Numbered from the stretch's first letter, positions 25,790 to 35,530 are shown. The stretch is 64,000 nt of DNA from Candidatus Saccharimonadota bacterium (GCA_017515105.1 JAFWHO010000001.1:124001-188000); one strand, 5' to 3'. Translations and numbers: made by a program. The notes: generated from the letters alone by a model not told the origin.

Positions 25790-26749
25790 TTACGCCACAA
25801 GTCTCACGGCAATAGTCGTGATGTACTTGCTACTCTCACAGCTAATTATCCAGCCGTTCCGTTCACAAAGCGCCTTTGCAATCGCAAGCCCGAGCCCCGA
25901 CCCGTCTTTCGTCTTATCAGTCTGATAAAACCGATCAAATACTTTTTCCTGGTCTTCTTTGGGAATCGTCGCACCATCATTCGAAATGGTAAACCCTGCT
26001 TTAGAAAGTACAATCGAGATCTTTTTCTCCCCATATTTCGTAGCATTATCGAGCAAAATATCCATCACTTGAAGTACATCTTGCTTCGGCAACATATATT
26101 TCCCAATTTCGCTATCAGTTTTAAAAGAAATCCCGCCAGCAAATTTCGGCTTAAACATCTCGACCCGCTTACGAATTTCCTCCTTCAAATCCACTTCTTC
26201 GGACACTTCTTTCTCATTATTCCCCGCATCCATCCTCGCAAGCGTCAATAAATCTAGCACCAACTTATTTGCATGAGTAATTTCACTCTCAATGTTATCT
26301 TTCCATTTTTCATTTTTCTTGTCCACGTCAAGCGCTTCCATGTTGGCCTGTATAATTGCAAGTGGAGTTTTGAGCTCATGCGATGCGTTTGCGATAAATA
26401 GTTTTTGCTTTTCATACGAATCCTTCACCGGCTCCACCATTTTTTGCGAGGCAAAATAAATCGTCAAAAACACCGCAACTTCGATAACAACACCCACCGC
26501 AAGCAGAGTAAACAGCAATCGTTCACTTCCCTCCCGGCGATCATTTTTGATAAAGACTTCCAAATCTTGATTACTAAACGATGTCGGATCCGGCATATTT
26601 ATGTCGAGCTCCAAGTACGGCTTCGGCTCCGGTCGCATCGTCGACGAAAACGTCATAATAAGCACACCCGACAGCACCAAGACCACCGTAGTAACGGCCA
26701 TCGTAATTATTATGATTCTATTTCTTAATTTCCTAAACATTTTATTCAC
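25790..26749 (-). CDS. Sensor histidine kinase
   Basis: 319 aa. Two membrane helices (about 12-35 and 80-103) flank a short extracellular loop of about 45 residues. The phospho-acceptor His is in FIANASHELKTPL. ATP-binding boxes follow: N box (DILLDNATKYGE), G boxes (FTISNDGATIP, GSGLGLAIAKAL). It autophosphorylates and passes phosphate to the response regulator encoded just upstream, whose 3' end overlaps this gene by 8 bp. The signal sensed is unknown; the short loop suggests sensing within or near the membrane. Confidence 0.92.
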   Translation of the reverse strand: MNKMFRKLRNRIIIITMAVTTVVLVLSGVLIMTFSSTMRPEPKPYLELDINMPDPTSFSNQDLEVFIKNDRREGSERLLFTLLAVGVVIEVAVFLTIYFASQKMVEPVKDSYEKQKLFIANASHELKTPLAIIQANMEALDVDKKNEKWKDNIESEITHANKLVLDLLTLARMDAGNNEKEVSEEVDLKEEIRKRVEMFKPKFAGGISFKTDSEIGKYMLPKQDVLQVMDILLDNATKYGEKKISIVLSKAGFTISNDGATIPKEDQEKVFDRFYQTDKTKDGSGLGLAIAKALCERNGWIISCESSKYITTIAVRLVA

Positions 26750-27401
26750 TCGTTAATTTATATCCTAGCCCACGAATCGTCACAATCCGTGCCTTACTGT
26801 TAATCTTTTTGAGTAACCTCCGAATTCTAGACATATAAGCCTCTACGTAATTATCTTCACCAAGCCCATCTTCTCCCCAAACTTTCGCCAGGAAATGCTC
26901 CTTACTAATCAAAGCATCCGGAGTCTTCATAAATTCACTAATAATTTTCGCTTCCTTAGCCGTAAGTTGCTCGCCATTCAAAGTCGCATTCGTCTTATCA
27001 AGCACCAAATCGCCATAAGTTATATCCGATACTTCAATATTTTTCGGGCGGCGAATCAGAGCCTTAATTCTCGCGACAAGTTCCGCAGTCTTAAACGGCT
27101 TCGCCAAATAATCATCTGCACCATGATCAAGATGACTAATCTTCGTTTCGACTTCAGAAAGCGCCGAAAGCATAATTACTGGCGTTTGAACCTTTTTCTC
27201 GCGCATGCGTTTCAATATATCCGTCCCCGACATTTTCGGAAGCATTATATCAAGCACGACACAATCATAAATATCGCTCAAAGCATTTTCCAAACCATCC
27301 TCACCATTGTCCGCAAGGTCAACTGTAATCCCCTGCTTCTCCAAATTATATTTCACTGCTTCCGCCAGGAAGGTTGCGTCTTCAACATAGAGTACTCTCA
27401 T
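26742..27401 (-). CDS. OmpR/PhoB-family response regulator
   Basis: 219 aa. The receiver domain has acidic residues near the start (YVED), the phospho-Asp in VVLDIMLPKMSG (about residue 52), S/T and K in MLSAL and KPF. The C-terminal winged helix ends RRLLKK...IVTIRGLGYKL. It is the partner of the histidine kinase downstream. The unit is divergent from the PPE-tail and beta-helix surface genes at 27545-29181, which are therefore likely targets (inference from position). Confidence 0.95.
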   Translation of the reverse strand: MRVLYVEDATFLAEAVKYNLEKQGITVDLADNGEDGLENALSDIYDCVVLDIMLPKMSGTDILKRMREKKVQTPVIMLSALSEVETKISHLDHGADDYLAKPFKTAELVARIKALIRRPKNIEVSDITYGDLVLDKTNATLNGEQLTAKEAKIISEFMKTPDALISKEHFLAKVWGEDGLGEDNYVEAYMSRIRRLLKKINSKARIVTIRGLGYKLTSE

Positions 27402-27544
27402 AGTATTCTCCTTATTTAATTATAATATAATTCTGCTCCCTCTAACTAAAACAAAACTGAAATCATCCCCTGAGTAACTTTTAAGCTTTCTTTCAGTAAG
27501 CTAAACCATAATAATAGTATAATAATAAAAAAGGAGCCATCATC

Positions 27545-27832
27545 ATGGAAAACGATAACAACAAAATCAATAACGATACTGGCAGAAAAGATCCTGCCAA
27601 AGAAAAAATCATTCTATTCATAATCGGCGTACTCGTTGGCGCAGTTATTTCAACCGGCGCATTTTTCGCATATATTAAACTAGCTGGCGTCGGAACTAGT
27701 AGTAATGGCCAACCAGCCGAAATGCAAGGCGGTACCCCACCAGAAATGCCTAGCGGCGAAGACGGACAAAGTGGTCAAGGTGGCACCCCGCCAGAAAAAC
27801 CAGGCACCAGCACCGAAAGTACCAATAACTAA
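27545..27832 (+). CDS. Small membrane-anchored protein with G/P-rich tail
   Basis: 95 aa. A charged N-terminus is followed by a single membrane helix (KIILFIIGVLVGAVISTGAF) and a 45-residue external tail rich in G, P, E, Q with GGTPPEMP and GGTPPEKP repeats. No family is recognised. AAGGAG precedes the ATG and a TATAAT lies close upstream. It is followed after 14 bp by the beta-helix protein gene, and the two probably form one operon divergent from the two-component system. Confidence 0.65.
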   Translation: MENDNNKINNDTGRKDPAKEKIILFIIGVLVGAVISTGAFFAYIKLAGVGTSSNGQPAEMQGGTPPEMPSGEDGQSGQGGTPPEKPGTSTESTNN

Positions 27833-27846
27833 AAAGGAGAAAAGCG

Positions 27847-29181
27847 GTGAATAAAAAACAAGCTATTACATATGTGTCCATCATCGCCGCCCTGGTCATA
27901 ACCCTGGGCGTGCTATGGTTCTTCATCATTGACACAGTTAATAATACAAACTCGAGCAGCACGCCCGCTATGAACGGTGGAGGGTCAACCTCATCAGCAT
28001 CCTACTCAGCGGTCACAGAAATAACGTCCGACACCGACATCACGAGCGGCGATTTTTCATCGACCAACGCTGATGAGAATGCCATTTCCGCTTCGGGCAA
28101 TATCGAAGTCAATCTATCAAATATTACCGTGACAAAAACCGGCGATTCGGACGGTGGCGACAACACTAGTTTCTATGGCACCAATTCAGCCATTATCGCA
28201 AAAAGCGGCGCCACGTTAAACATCAAAAACGCCACCATCACCACCGATGCCACCGGCGCCAACGGCGTGTTTAGTTATGGCGGCCAAGCCACAACCAACA
28301 ACTCCACATCAGACAGCACCACGATCAACATTTCCGATTCCACTATTAATACCAAAAAAGACAACTCCGGTGGTATCATGACCACTGGCGGCGGCACCAT
28401 GAACGCCGAAAATCTCACCATCAATACAGCCGGCACTTCCAGCGCAGCGATCCGTTCAGATCGCGGTGGCGGCACCGTCACTGTTAATAAAGGTACCTAC
28501 AAAACAACCGGCAAAGGTTCTCCAGCCATTTACTCCACAGCCGACATTACCGTAAAGAATGCCACGCTCATCGCCGAAGCAAGCGAAGGCGCCATCATTG
28601 AAGGCAAAAACAGTATCACCCTCGAAAACGTCACCCTAACTGATACAAATAACGCCCTAAATGGCCAGTCAACTACCTACAAGAACATTTTCTTATACCA
28701 ATCCATGAGCGGTGACGCAGCGACCGGCAAAGCTGTCTTCACGGCCAAAGATTCCACGATTACGACAAATAAAGGCGATAGTTTCTACGTTACAAACACA
28801 ACTGCCGAGATCAATCTCGAAAACAACGAGATCATCAACAACGATTCAACCGGCAACTTCCTCAGAATCCAAAAAGATTCTTGGGGCAACTCCGGCAGCA
28901 ACGGTGGCACTGTTACTCTAAATATGAATAATCAAGCCGCCACTGGCAACATCGTCGTTGATTCCATCTCCACCCTCACCATGAACCTCGCCAACGGTTC
29001 TGCGTTCAAGGGCGCCATTAATAGTGAGAATACCGGCGAAGTCGAACTCACCCTCGATCAGTCAAGCACCCTCACCTTAACCGGTGACACCTACGTAAAA
29101 TCGCTCACAAATGAGGACAAGACAAACAACAACATCAACCTAAACGGCTACAAGCTTTATGTAAATGGTGTTGCACTCTAA
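27847..29181 (+). CDS. Membrane-tethered right-handed beta-helix surface protein
   Basis: 444 aa, starting at GTG with AAGGAG upstream. One N-terminal helix (residues 6-30, VSIIAALVITLGVLWFFII) anchors a long extracellular region of short repeating strands. Examples are NIEVNLSNITVTKTG, LNIKNATITTDATG and ITLENVTLTDTNNAL. This is the pattern of pectate-lyase-like beta-helices, as seen in adhesins and carbohydrate-binding proteins. No catalytic residues could be identified. Threonine/asparagine richness suits an exposed surface. It is probably controlled by the adjacent two-component system. Confidence 0.75.
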   Translation: MNKKQAITYVSIIAALVITLGVLWFFIIDTVNNTNSSSTPAMNGGGSTSSASYSAVTEITSDTDITSGDFSSTNADENAISASGNIEVNLSNITVTKTGDSDGGDNTSFYGTNSAIIAKSGATLNIKNATITTDATGANGVFSYGGQATTNNSTSDSTTINISDSTINTKKDNSGGIMTTGGGTMNAENLTINTAGTSSAAIRSDRGGGTVTVNKGTYKTTGKGSPAIYSTADITVKNATLIAEASEGAIIEGKNSITLENVTLTDTNNALNGQSTTYKNIFLYQSMSGDAATGKAVFTAKDSTITTNKGDSFYVTNTTAEINLENNEIINNDSTGNFLRIQKDSWGNSGSNGGTVTLNMNNQAATGNIVVDSISTLTMNLANGSAFKGAINSENTGEVELTLDQSSTLTLTGDTYVKSLTNEDKTNNNINLNGYKLYVNGVAL

Positions 29182-29183
29182 CC

Positions 29184-29216
29184 AAAAAGCCGACCGGTTC
29201 TTCCAGTCGGCTTTTT
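29184..29216 (+). terminator. Rho-independent terminator
   Basis: AAAAAGCCGAC / GTCGGCTTTTT closes the surface-protein operon. Confidence 0.9.
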
Positions 29217-29228
29217 GTTGCCACTTCT

Positions 29229-29786
29229 TTATTTACGTTTCTTTTTCTTAAACGGATTAAACTTTTCGCTATGCGCCCTAAATCCATATTTGCTCGTAAT
29301 CGGATCCTTAAATAAGGACAATTCAAGCGGCATTAATGTTAGTACCGCATACCCGCCGAATACAATAAACACGCCAATCGTCGAGAAGTACTGCGCAGAA
29401 TGCGAAATCGGATCACAATTAATAATTCCATAGAACGCCAACTGACTTAAGAAAACCGCAACATAAAAGATAATAATGCTGAGCGCCATGACATCTTTTT
29501 TTAGAATCAACTTATATCCATAAAACAAACACGGAATCAACACGATCGGAATTATAAGCGACACAAATTTTGCCAAGAAATAATTCGGATTCTGCCCATA
29601 CATATAACCATCATACAGCCCGCAAAATAGTATCGGCGTCAAAGCAATTTTTACATGTTCCCAAGTACTTTCATTTACTGCAGCAAACAAACCGATAAAT
29701 TTATTATGGTGAGACAAATCATAGAAGAAGTGCGCTAGAGTCCCTACCAATGATATTACGATAGTGGTTATTATTACCTCCAGCAT
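29229..29786 (-). CDS. DUF6512-like integral membrane protein
   Basis: 185 aa with about five membrane helices and a basic tail (NPFKKKKRK). The motif HFFYDLSHHNKFIGLFAAVNE followed by STWEHVKIALTP is characteristic of a family of small membrane proteins (DUF6512) of unknown function. The ATG at 29786 is chosen because a GGGAGGAGT ribosome site lies just before it; an upstream GTG is two codons earlier. It is 20 bp downstream of rny on the same strand and may be co-transcribed. Confidence 0.65.
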   Translation of the reverse strand: MLEVIITTIVISLVGTLAHFFYDLSHHNKFIGLFAAVNESTWEHVKIALTPILFCGLYDGYMYGQNPNYFLAKFVSLIIPIVLIPCLFYGYKLILKKDVMALSIIIFYVAVFLSQLAFYGIINCDPISHSAQYFSTIGVFIVFGGYAVLTLMPLELSLFKDPITSKYGFRAHSEKFNPFKKKKRK

Positions 29787-29805
29787 GCCCACTCCTCCCT
29801 ACATA

Positions 29806-31323
29806 TTATTTTGCGTATTCAACCGCGCGTGTCTCGCGGATTACATTAACCTTAATCACGCCCGGATAGCTCATGGTTGCTTCAATCTTGTTTGCAATAT
29901 CACGTGCAAGTTTCAAAGCCGACAAATCATCGATCTGCTTCGGTTCTACCACCACGCGAATTTCACGACCAGCCGAAATTGCATAAGCCTTGTCAATGCC
30001 TGTAAATGAAGTAGCAATGTTTTCAAGGTCACGCATTCTTTCGGCAAAGTTCTCTGCAGAAATGTTGCGTGCGCCTGGCCTTGCTGCCGAAATCGCATCC
30101 ACGATTTTCACAATGATGGCTTCTGGCGTCGTCGGTTCAATGTCATCATGATGTGCCGCCATTGCATGCACTACCTCATCCGGCATACCATATTTCTTTG
30201 CAAGCTCCGCACCAATCTCTGCGTGCTTACCTTCAATCTTATGGGTCACTGCCTTACCAATATCATGGAGAAGAGTTGCAGTCTTTGTAATTCTCTTATC
30301 GGCACCGATTTCTTCTGCGATCATCCCAGCCATGTGTGCCATTTCAATCGAATGAAGAAGTACGTTCTGGCCATATGAAGTCCTGAATTTAAGTTCACCA
30401 AGAAGATGCAAAATCTCACGCGGAATACCAACTACGCCAACTTCGCGTGCTGCGTCCTCACCTGCTCTTACAACTTCCTTTTCAATCTCACGTTCTGCCT
30501 TAGAAACTGCTTCTTCAATTGAAGCCGGATTAATACGACCGTCTTTCATCAATCTTTCCAAAGCATATCTAGCAACCTGTCTTCTAATCGGATCAAATGA
30601 CGATAAAACAATCATGCCAGGCGTGTCATCAACCAACACATCCACACCGGTTGCTCTTTGCAAAGCCTGAATGTTGCGCCCTTCCTTACCAATGATTCTA
30701 CCTTTCATGTCATCATCAGGCAACTTTAACGCCGTCACGGTTCTGTCAGCCGTAACCTCAGAAGACATTCTCTCCATCGCCGTAAGCAACACTGCCTGTG
30801 CAGTTTCATCGATTTCATGCTTGATTTCTTTTTGCTCTTTCGCAACCAAACCAGCCAAATCTTGCTTGATGTCGTTTTCCGTCATCTTCATCAATTTATC
30901 TCTCGCGTCTTGCTTTGAAAGACCTGCGATCTTTTCAAGCTTCTCGTGCTGTTTGGTTCTAATGTTGCGAACCTCGGTCTTGAGCTCCTCAAGTTCTTTC
31001 TCCTCTTTACTTAGCTTCTCGGTCTTCTTCTCAAGCTGATCGAGTTTCGCATCAAGCGTAGTCTCTCTTTCCGCTAAACGATTCTCCGTTCGCTTCCATT
31101 CTTTGCGCCGTTCATTCTCTTCGCTTTGATTTTTCTCGGTTACTTTCGCAGCTTCTTTCTTCGCAGCGAGTACGATGTCCGATGCTTCACGCTTTGCCTT
31201 CCGCACTAAATCGTCGGCCTTTTCCTTCCCCCCATTCTCATTGCGCTTGTTGTACGCAAAAATACCGCCAGCACCCACCGCCAATCCAGCGACCGCCGCG
31301 ATAATCGGAATTACAATTTCCAT
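29806..31323 (-). CDS. rny: Ribonuclease Y
   Basis: 505 aa. N-terminal membrane helix (IPIIAAVAGLAVGAGGIFAY), long charged coiled coil (residues 35-200), KH domain (DDMKGRIIGKEGRNIQALQ), then an HD phosphohydrolase domain (LLHDIGKAVTHKIEGKHAEIG, AAHHDD) and the conserved end YPGVIKVNVIRE. RNase Y is the membrane-bound endoribonuclease that starts mRNA decay. GAAAGGGAA precedes the ATG. The TTTGTGGTATAAT promoter near 31412-31424 leaves a leader of about 80 nt, long for this genome. Confidence 0.97.
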   Translation of the reverse strand: MEIVIPIIAAVAGLAVGAGGIFAYNKRNENGGKEKADDLVRKAKREASDIVLAAKKEAAKVTEKNQSEENERRKEWKRTENRLAERETTLDAKLDQLEKKTEKLSKEEKELEELKTEVRNIRTKQHEKLEKIAGLSKQDARDKLMKMTENDIKQDLAGLVAKEQKEIKHEIDETAQAVLLTAMERMSSEVTADRTVTALKLPDDDMKGRIIGKEGRNIQALQRATGVDVLVDDTPGMIVLSSFDPIRRQVARYALERLMKDGRINPASIEEAVSKAEREIEKEVVRAGEDAAREVGVVGIPREILHLLGELKFRTSYGQNVLLHSIEMAHMAGMIAEEIGADKRITKTATLLHDIGKAVTHKIEGKHAEIGAELAKKYGMPDEVVHAMAAHHDDIEPTTPEAIIVKIVDAISAARPGARNISAENFAERMRDLENIATSFTGIDKAYAISAGREIRVVVEPKQIDDLSALKLARDIANKIEATMSYPGVIKVNVIRETRAVEYAK

Positions 31324-31449
31324 AAATTCCCTTTCTAATTGTTTTTGTCGATATTTTTCTCTATATCAACGGGTTAACAAATAACATCAAATAATAATAT
31401 TCCAAGTCTAATTATACCACAAATGCCAAACTTTCTTTTACCAAAAATA

Positions 31450-31668
31450 TTACGCAGCAATTCTCATCACCACTGTATTAGTAGAACAACTCCGAACTAC
31501 TAGATCTACACCATTACTTGCACGCTCCACTCTGTGAGTAATACGCCCCGTAGAATCCTTCACAACTAACGAATTAGATAATATGCTCCCCTCAATATAG
31601 GATCTGCTGCCATCTGGTGCATGATAAATCAGCCCATTCCTGAGCAGCATTTCTTCCAAATAACCCAT
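31450..31668 (-). CDS. Hypothetical 72-aa protein
   Basis: Not recognised. Short beta-rich protein starting MGYLEEMLLRNGLIYHAPDG, then NSLVVKDSTGRITHRVERA and VDLVVRSCSTNTVVMRI. A GTGGAG site precedes the ATG. It is soluble, without signal peptide. It could be a small DNA- or RNA-binding or regulatory protein, but nothing in the sequence shows this. Confidence 0.5.
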   Translation of the reverse strand: MGYLEEMLLRNGLIYHAPDGSRSYIEGSILSNSLVVKDSTGRITHRVERASNGVDLVVRSCSTNTVVMRIAA

Positions 31669-31754
31669 TTTTTAAACTCCACTTAACACTTATCACCCTC
31701 AGTCTACTACGTCATTTTGGAAAAAGCAAGCACAGCCACAATCAATAATTATTT

Positions 31755-32669
31755 TTAGCCCCAAAATCCACGTTTCTTTGTTTTTTTGAATTCTTCCAAA
31801 AGCTCTTTTTGTTTACGCGACAAGTTCTTCGGCGTCTCCACGATCACCGTAACAATGTGAGGACCACGATCTCCATCAGAACGAAACGGCACACCGTGTC
31901 CAGATAGTTTAAATGGCGTTCCGCTCTGCGTCCCAGCCGGAACCTTCATCGTAACTACGCCATCCACCGTTTCGACTTCAATCTCGCATCCCAGCGCTGC
32001 ATCTACCATGCTAATCCGCTGTTCAGACAAAATGATTGCACCTTCCCTCGTCAAATGCTTGTGCGGCTTCACCCGAATTCTGACATATAGATCCCCCGGC
32101 CCCGAACCACCTTCTGGCGCCGGACCACCTTTACCACTTAGTCTTATCGACATTCCGTCATCAATTCCCGCCGGAATTTTCACTTTCAAATCTTCACTAT
32201 TCACAGATACAGTTTTTGTCGTACCAAAAATCGCTTCTTCAAATGTGAGCGTCACCGTCGTCTGAAGATCCGGACCCTTACGCGGTCGCCTAGCCCCCGC
32301 AGCACCAAATCCAAACAAGCTCCCAAGAATGTCATCAAAAGCACCCCCACCACCAAAATCAAAGTTAAACGTCTGACCGTTATAATTAAACCCACCACCA
32401 AACGGATTACCGCCACCCGAAAACGGATTCCCGCCAGCCCCACCAACTCCAGCATGGCCAAACTGATCATAACGAGCTCGCTTCTGTTTATCCGAAAGCA
32501 CATCGTGCGCCTCATTAATTTCCTTAAACTTAGCCTCAGCCTCCTTATCGCCAGGATTCTTATCGGGGTGATATTTAACCGCTAACTTACGATAAGCTTT
32601 TTTAATTTCATCATCAGACGCGTTCTTCGAAACGCCCAAAACTTCATAGTAATCTTTTTTACCTGTCAT
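31755..32669 (-). CDS. dnaJ: DnaJ co-chaperone lacking the zinc-finger domain
   Basis: 304 aa. The J domain carries [21 protein letters not shown] and the essential HPD. A G/F-rich linker ([19 protein letters not shown]) follows, then directly the two beta-barrel substrate-binding domains ([27 protein letters not shown]-like [13 protein letters not shown]). The four CxxCxGxG repeats of type I DnaJ are absent, so this is a type II (CbpA-like) protein. It stimulates DnaK. The ATG at 32669 follows TATAAT closely; a CIRCE operator overlaps the -35 region, matching dnaK and groES. Confidence 0.92.
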   Translation of the reverse strand: MTGKKDYYEVLGVSKNASDDEIKKAYRKLAVKYHPDKNPGDKEAEAKFKEINEAHDVLSDKQKRARYDQFGHAGVGGAGGNPFSGGGNPFGGGFNYNGQTFNFDFGGGGAFDDILGSLFGFGAAGARRPRKGPDLQTTVTLTFEEAIFGTTKTVSVNSEDLKVKIPAGIDDGMSIRLSGKGGPAPEGGSGPGDLYVRIRVKPHKHLTREGAIILSEQRISMVDAALGCEIEVETVDGVVTMKVPAGTQSGTPFKLSGHGVPFRSDGDRGPHIVTVIVETPKNLSRKQKELLEEFKKTKKRGFWG

Positions 32670-32689
32670 AGTAATCCCATTATAACCCA

Positions 32690-32716
32690 CTGGCACTCAA
32701 AACGCAAGAGTGCTAA
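32690..32716 (-). promoter_or_regulatory. CIRCE operator of dnaJ
   Basis: CTGGCACTC, nine bases, GAGTGCTAA (plus-strand reading); 16 of 18 consensus positions. The dnaJ -10 (TATAAT, complement of 32679-32684) lies directly downstream, so the operator covers the -35 region. Confidence 0.85.
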
Positions 32717-32724
32717 TTATCCCC

Positions 32725-34578
32725 TTATTGTACTTGTTGAACCTGTTGCGCTGCCTGCTGAGTTTGTTGACCAGGCGTAGTCGTAATCAAAGCTTCTTCT
32801 GTCTCCGAAGCAATAATCTGAATATGCACGTGATTCTGCCCAGCGAAGAATAACCCTTGCCCAACCGGGAAATTAGACAACCTCCTCTTCTCTTCTTCAG
32901 TCAACTTAAACACATCCGAAAGCACATCCACTGCCGACGCCGATTGCTTGAGGAGTAGCTGCATCGACGAGTTTGCTACAATCGCGCGACCCATCTTAGA
33001 ACCCATGAAATCTTCCACGTCCTGCGTAATTGTCGTGAGGCCAAGATAGTACTTTCTTGCTCTCTTCGCAAGCGAGAACAAGAAGTTGGACGAATCCTCA
33101 TGCTGCATCAATTGCCAAGCCTCATCCACGATCAAGAGACGTTTCTTTTGCTCAGCACGTACCACATTCCAAATATGAGATAGAACGATATACATCGCAA
33201 CCGGACGGAGCTCTTCCTCAAGATCACGAATATTAAATACCACCATTTGGTTATTAATGTCCACATTGGACTGCTGCGAGAAAATACCCGCAAAGGTCCC
33301 ACTTGTATACTTACGAAGTCTCTGCGCAAGCTGAGGACCAGAACCTTCCATGTGCAGCAAAGTATCATACAAATTCGCAATCGTTGGCGGAGTAGACTGA
33401 TGCGTCAAAGGATCAGACGTGATCCCCGCCCTTGCATAAGTATCAATCAAAGCTTGATCAAGGTCTGCTTCTTCATTCGCCGTTAGCGCCGGCACCATTT
33501 GTCCAGAGCTTGTTACTTGGTTACCACCAAGCATCAATCTAAACAAACCATGCAAAGTCACGAGGTTAGCCCTCAAAGCATCATTTGAATCCTCCGAATC
33601 AACCACCTTAGGCAAATCAAACGGGTTAATCCTTGCGTCAGAATTTAGAGACAATCTAATGTGCGAACCACCCACCGCATCAGATAGCTTCTGATACTCA
33701 TTCTCAGGATCAATAATAATGATATCCGCCCCCACCATCATCGAACGAAGCGCTTCAAGCTTCACGGTAAACGACTTACCCGCACCAGACTTCGCGAATA
33801 CCACCATATTGGCGTTCTCAAGGCTAAACCTATCAAAGATCACGAGACCATTATTGTGCATATTCACGCCATAAAGGATTCCTTTGTCCTGCGTCAAATC
33901 TGCCGACGTGAATGGGAACGATGTTGAAATCGCACCAGTATTCATATTACGTCGAATTTGCAACTGATCGGTACATTGTGGCATCGTCGAGTTAAGCCCT
34001 TGCTCCTGCTGCGAATTCGCCACTTTTGAAAACACCATCTGTTGCCCAAAAATCGTTTCAATCTTTTGTTGTACAAACTTCAGTTCATCCAAAGAGTCTG
34101 CCCAAATAGTCACATAAAGCCCGAAGCGGAAAAACTTTTCAGCGCCTAACTGCAACTGATCACGCAGTTCCTCGGTATCAGCAAGTGCCGCCTCAAGTTC
34201 CGGATCACGCACCTTCCCCTTTTCTGCGTTAAGATTCATTGATGCTTCAAGCTGAGTCGCCTTCGTGCGCAAATTCTTCATCACCACTGCCGACTCCACC
34301 GGATAAATATACATAGACACGTCGACTACTTCATCGATATTAATAATCGGCGAGAGCCACCCAGTGTATAGGGACCTCGGATAACCATATATATATAATG
34401 TACGTCCATATTTATTCCCTAATCTAAAATAATCCGAATGAATTTCAATCGCCGACGGAGAAATCAAATCCCTGAGCGTATTCGTACCCTGCTCAAACGC
34501 TCTCTGTATTTCCGCAGCCTCCATCGCTTCAGCCTGCGCTGCGATTTCTGCTGGAGTTAATTGTTTCTTCCTAGCCAT
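32725..34578 (-). CDS. VirB4/TraC-type conjugation ATPase, large ATPase part
   Basis: 617 aa. RecA-like ATPase with Walker A AKSGAGKSF at about 262-270, followed by IIIIDPENEY, and Walker B RLLIVDEAWQLMQ at about 480-492. TTITQDVEDFMGS and a Q/A-rich end follow. It belongs to the VirB4 family, which powers pilus biogenesis and substrate transfer in type IV secretion systems at the inner membrane face. The N-terminal VirB4 portion is encoded by the upstream gene (8-bp overlap), so the protein is split in two. PrgI and VirB6-like genes upstream complete the module. Confidence 0.88.
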   Translation of the reverse strand: MARKKQLTPAEIAAQAEAMEAAEIQRAFEQGTNTLRDLISPSAIEIHSDYFRLGNKYGRTLYIYGYPRSLYTGWLSPIINIDEVVDVSMYIYPVESAVVMKNLRTKATQLEASMNLNAEKGKVRDPELEAALADTEELRDQLQLGAEKFFRFGLYVTIWADSLDELKFVQQKIETIFGQQMVFSKVANSQQEQGLNSTMPQCTDQLQIRRNMNTGAISTSFPFTSADLTQDKGILYGVNMHNNGLVIFDRFSLENANMVVFAKSGAGKSFTVKLEALRSMMVGADIIIIDPENEYQKLSDAVGGSHIRLSLNSDARINPFDLPKVVDSEDSNDALRANLVTLHGLFRLMLGGNQVTSSGQMVPALTANEEADLDQALIDTYARAGITSDPLTHQSTPPTIANLYDTLLHMEGSGPQLAQRLRKYTSGTFAGIFSQQSNVDINNQMVVFNIRDLEEELRPVAMYIVLSHIWNVVRAEQKKRLLIVDEAWQLMQHEDSSNFLFSLAKRARKYYLGLTTITQDVEDFMGSKMGRAIVANSSMQLLLKQSASAVDVLSDVFKLTEEEKRRLSNFPVGQGLFFAGQNHVHIQIIASETEEALITTTPGQQTQQAAQQVQQVQ

Positions 34579-35527
34579 TTACCTCTCCCTTTGCTTCCTC
34601 ATTTGGGTTACCCTTTTTAACATACATCGTTGCGACCTTAGAGAAATCCACTAGCGGTTCCCTCACGGCGGTATCCGGGTTGTTGTAGTTGTAGTAAAGC
34701 TCCGCTAATTCCCTAGTGTTAAGTCTCACAGAATGAATACCAATTTGGAATAGCCCAGACATCACCGCGTCAACTCTGTTATTAATCTCAGTCATTGCCT
34801 TATCATAAGTAGCTCTATCAATCTTGATTGCGGTTGCAGGCTTATTTTTTGAAAATGCCTTAAAGAAACTCTTCGTTTGCTGCACCACTTTCTCCGCATC
34901 GAGCGACGTATAATATGGAATCACCACAAAGAATGACTTATCCATAATATTTGCCTCCTGTGACAAAACATCAATAAAATTAATGTAGTCATCCATGAGG
35001 ACACCAAGCAACATATTGTCGTTATTGCGACGAATATCATTTAGCCTATCAATATATGGACCAATATCAACTCTTTGCGAACGAATCAAAATCTGAGTAG
35101 TAAACTTCAAAGAGTTCAAGAAATTCTGATAAGAATACTCCACCCCTTCTCTCTCCACGTCAGACATAAGATCAAAGTTAATCGATTTACACGCCACCAC
35201 CGCTCTAAAAGAACCGTCCTTCATAATCACCACATTGTCACGAAGCTCCGAAATCATCAATGTCGACTGAGTCGCAGTAGGTGATTCCTTATTTGGTGAA
35301 ACCGGATTAGCCTGTGCTGCATTTACCGCCGCTGCACCAAGGTTCGCCGCACCAGGATTCTGCATCGCACCTTGCCCCGGCATCATAATTTGAGGCTCAG
35401 CTGGCACCGCACCTTGATTTGGCATAATCATCTGCGGACCATTCGGCACTGCACCCTGACCACTAGCCATTGGCTGTGGCATCTGCTGCATATTCGCATT
35501 ATTCTGATTCATTTGTTGTGGATCCAT
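34571..35527 (-). CDS. VirB4 N-terminal domain protein (split VirB4)
   Basis: 318 aa. The first 90 residues are an M/Q/N/P-rich, low-complexity stretch. Residues 95-310 (RDNVVIMKDGSFRAVVACK, NFLNSLKFTTQILIRSQRVD, YIDRLNDIRRNND) match the N-terminal region of VirB4/TraC proteins that normally precedes the ATPase in one chain. It overlaps the ATPase gene by 8 bp and starts 3 bp after prgI, implying one operon and a two-subunit VirB4. No P-loop is present here. Confidence 0.8.
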   Translation of the reverse strand: MDPQQMNQNNANMQQMPQPMASGQGAVPNGPQMIMPNQGAVPAEPQIMMPGQGAMQNPGAANLGAAAVNAAQANPVSPNKESPTATQSTLMISELRDNVVIMKDGSFRAVVACKSINFDLMSDVEREGVEYSYQNFLNSLKFTTQILIRSQRVDIGPYIDRLNDIRRNNDNMLLGVLMDDYINFIDVLSQEANIMDKSFFVVIPYYTSLDAEKVVQQTKSFFKAFSKNKPATAIKIDRATYDKAMTEINNRVDAVMSGLFQIGIHSVRLNTRELAELYYNYNNPDTAVREPLVDFSKVATMYVKKGNPNEEAKGEVNG

Positions 35528-35530
35528 AAT

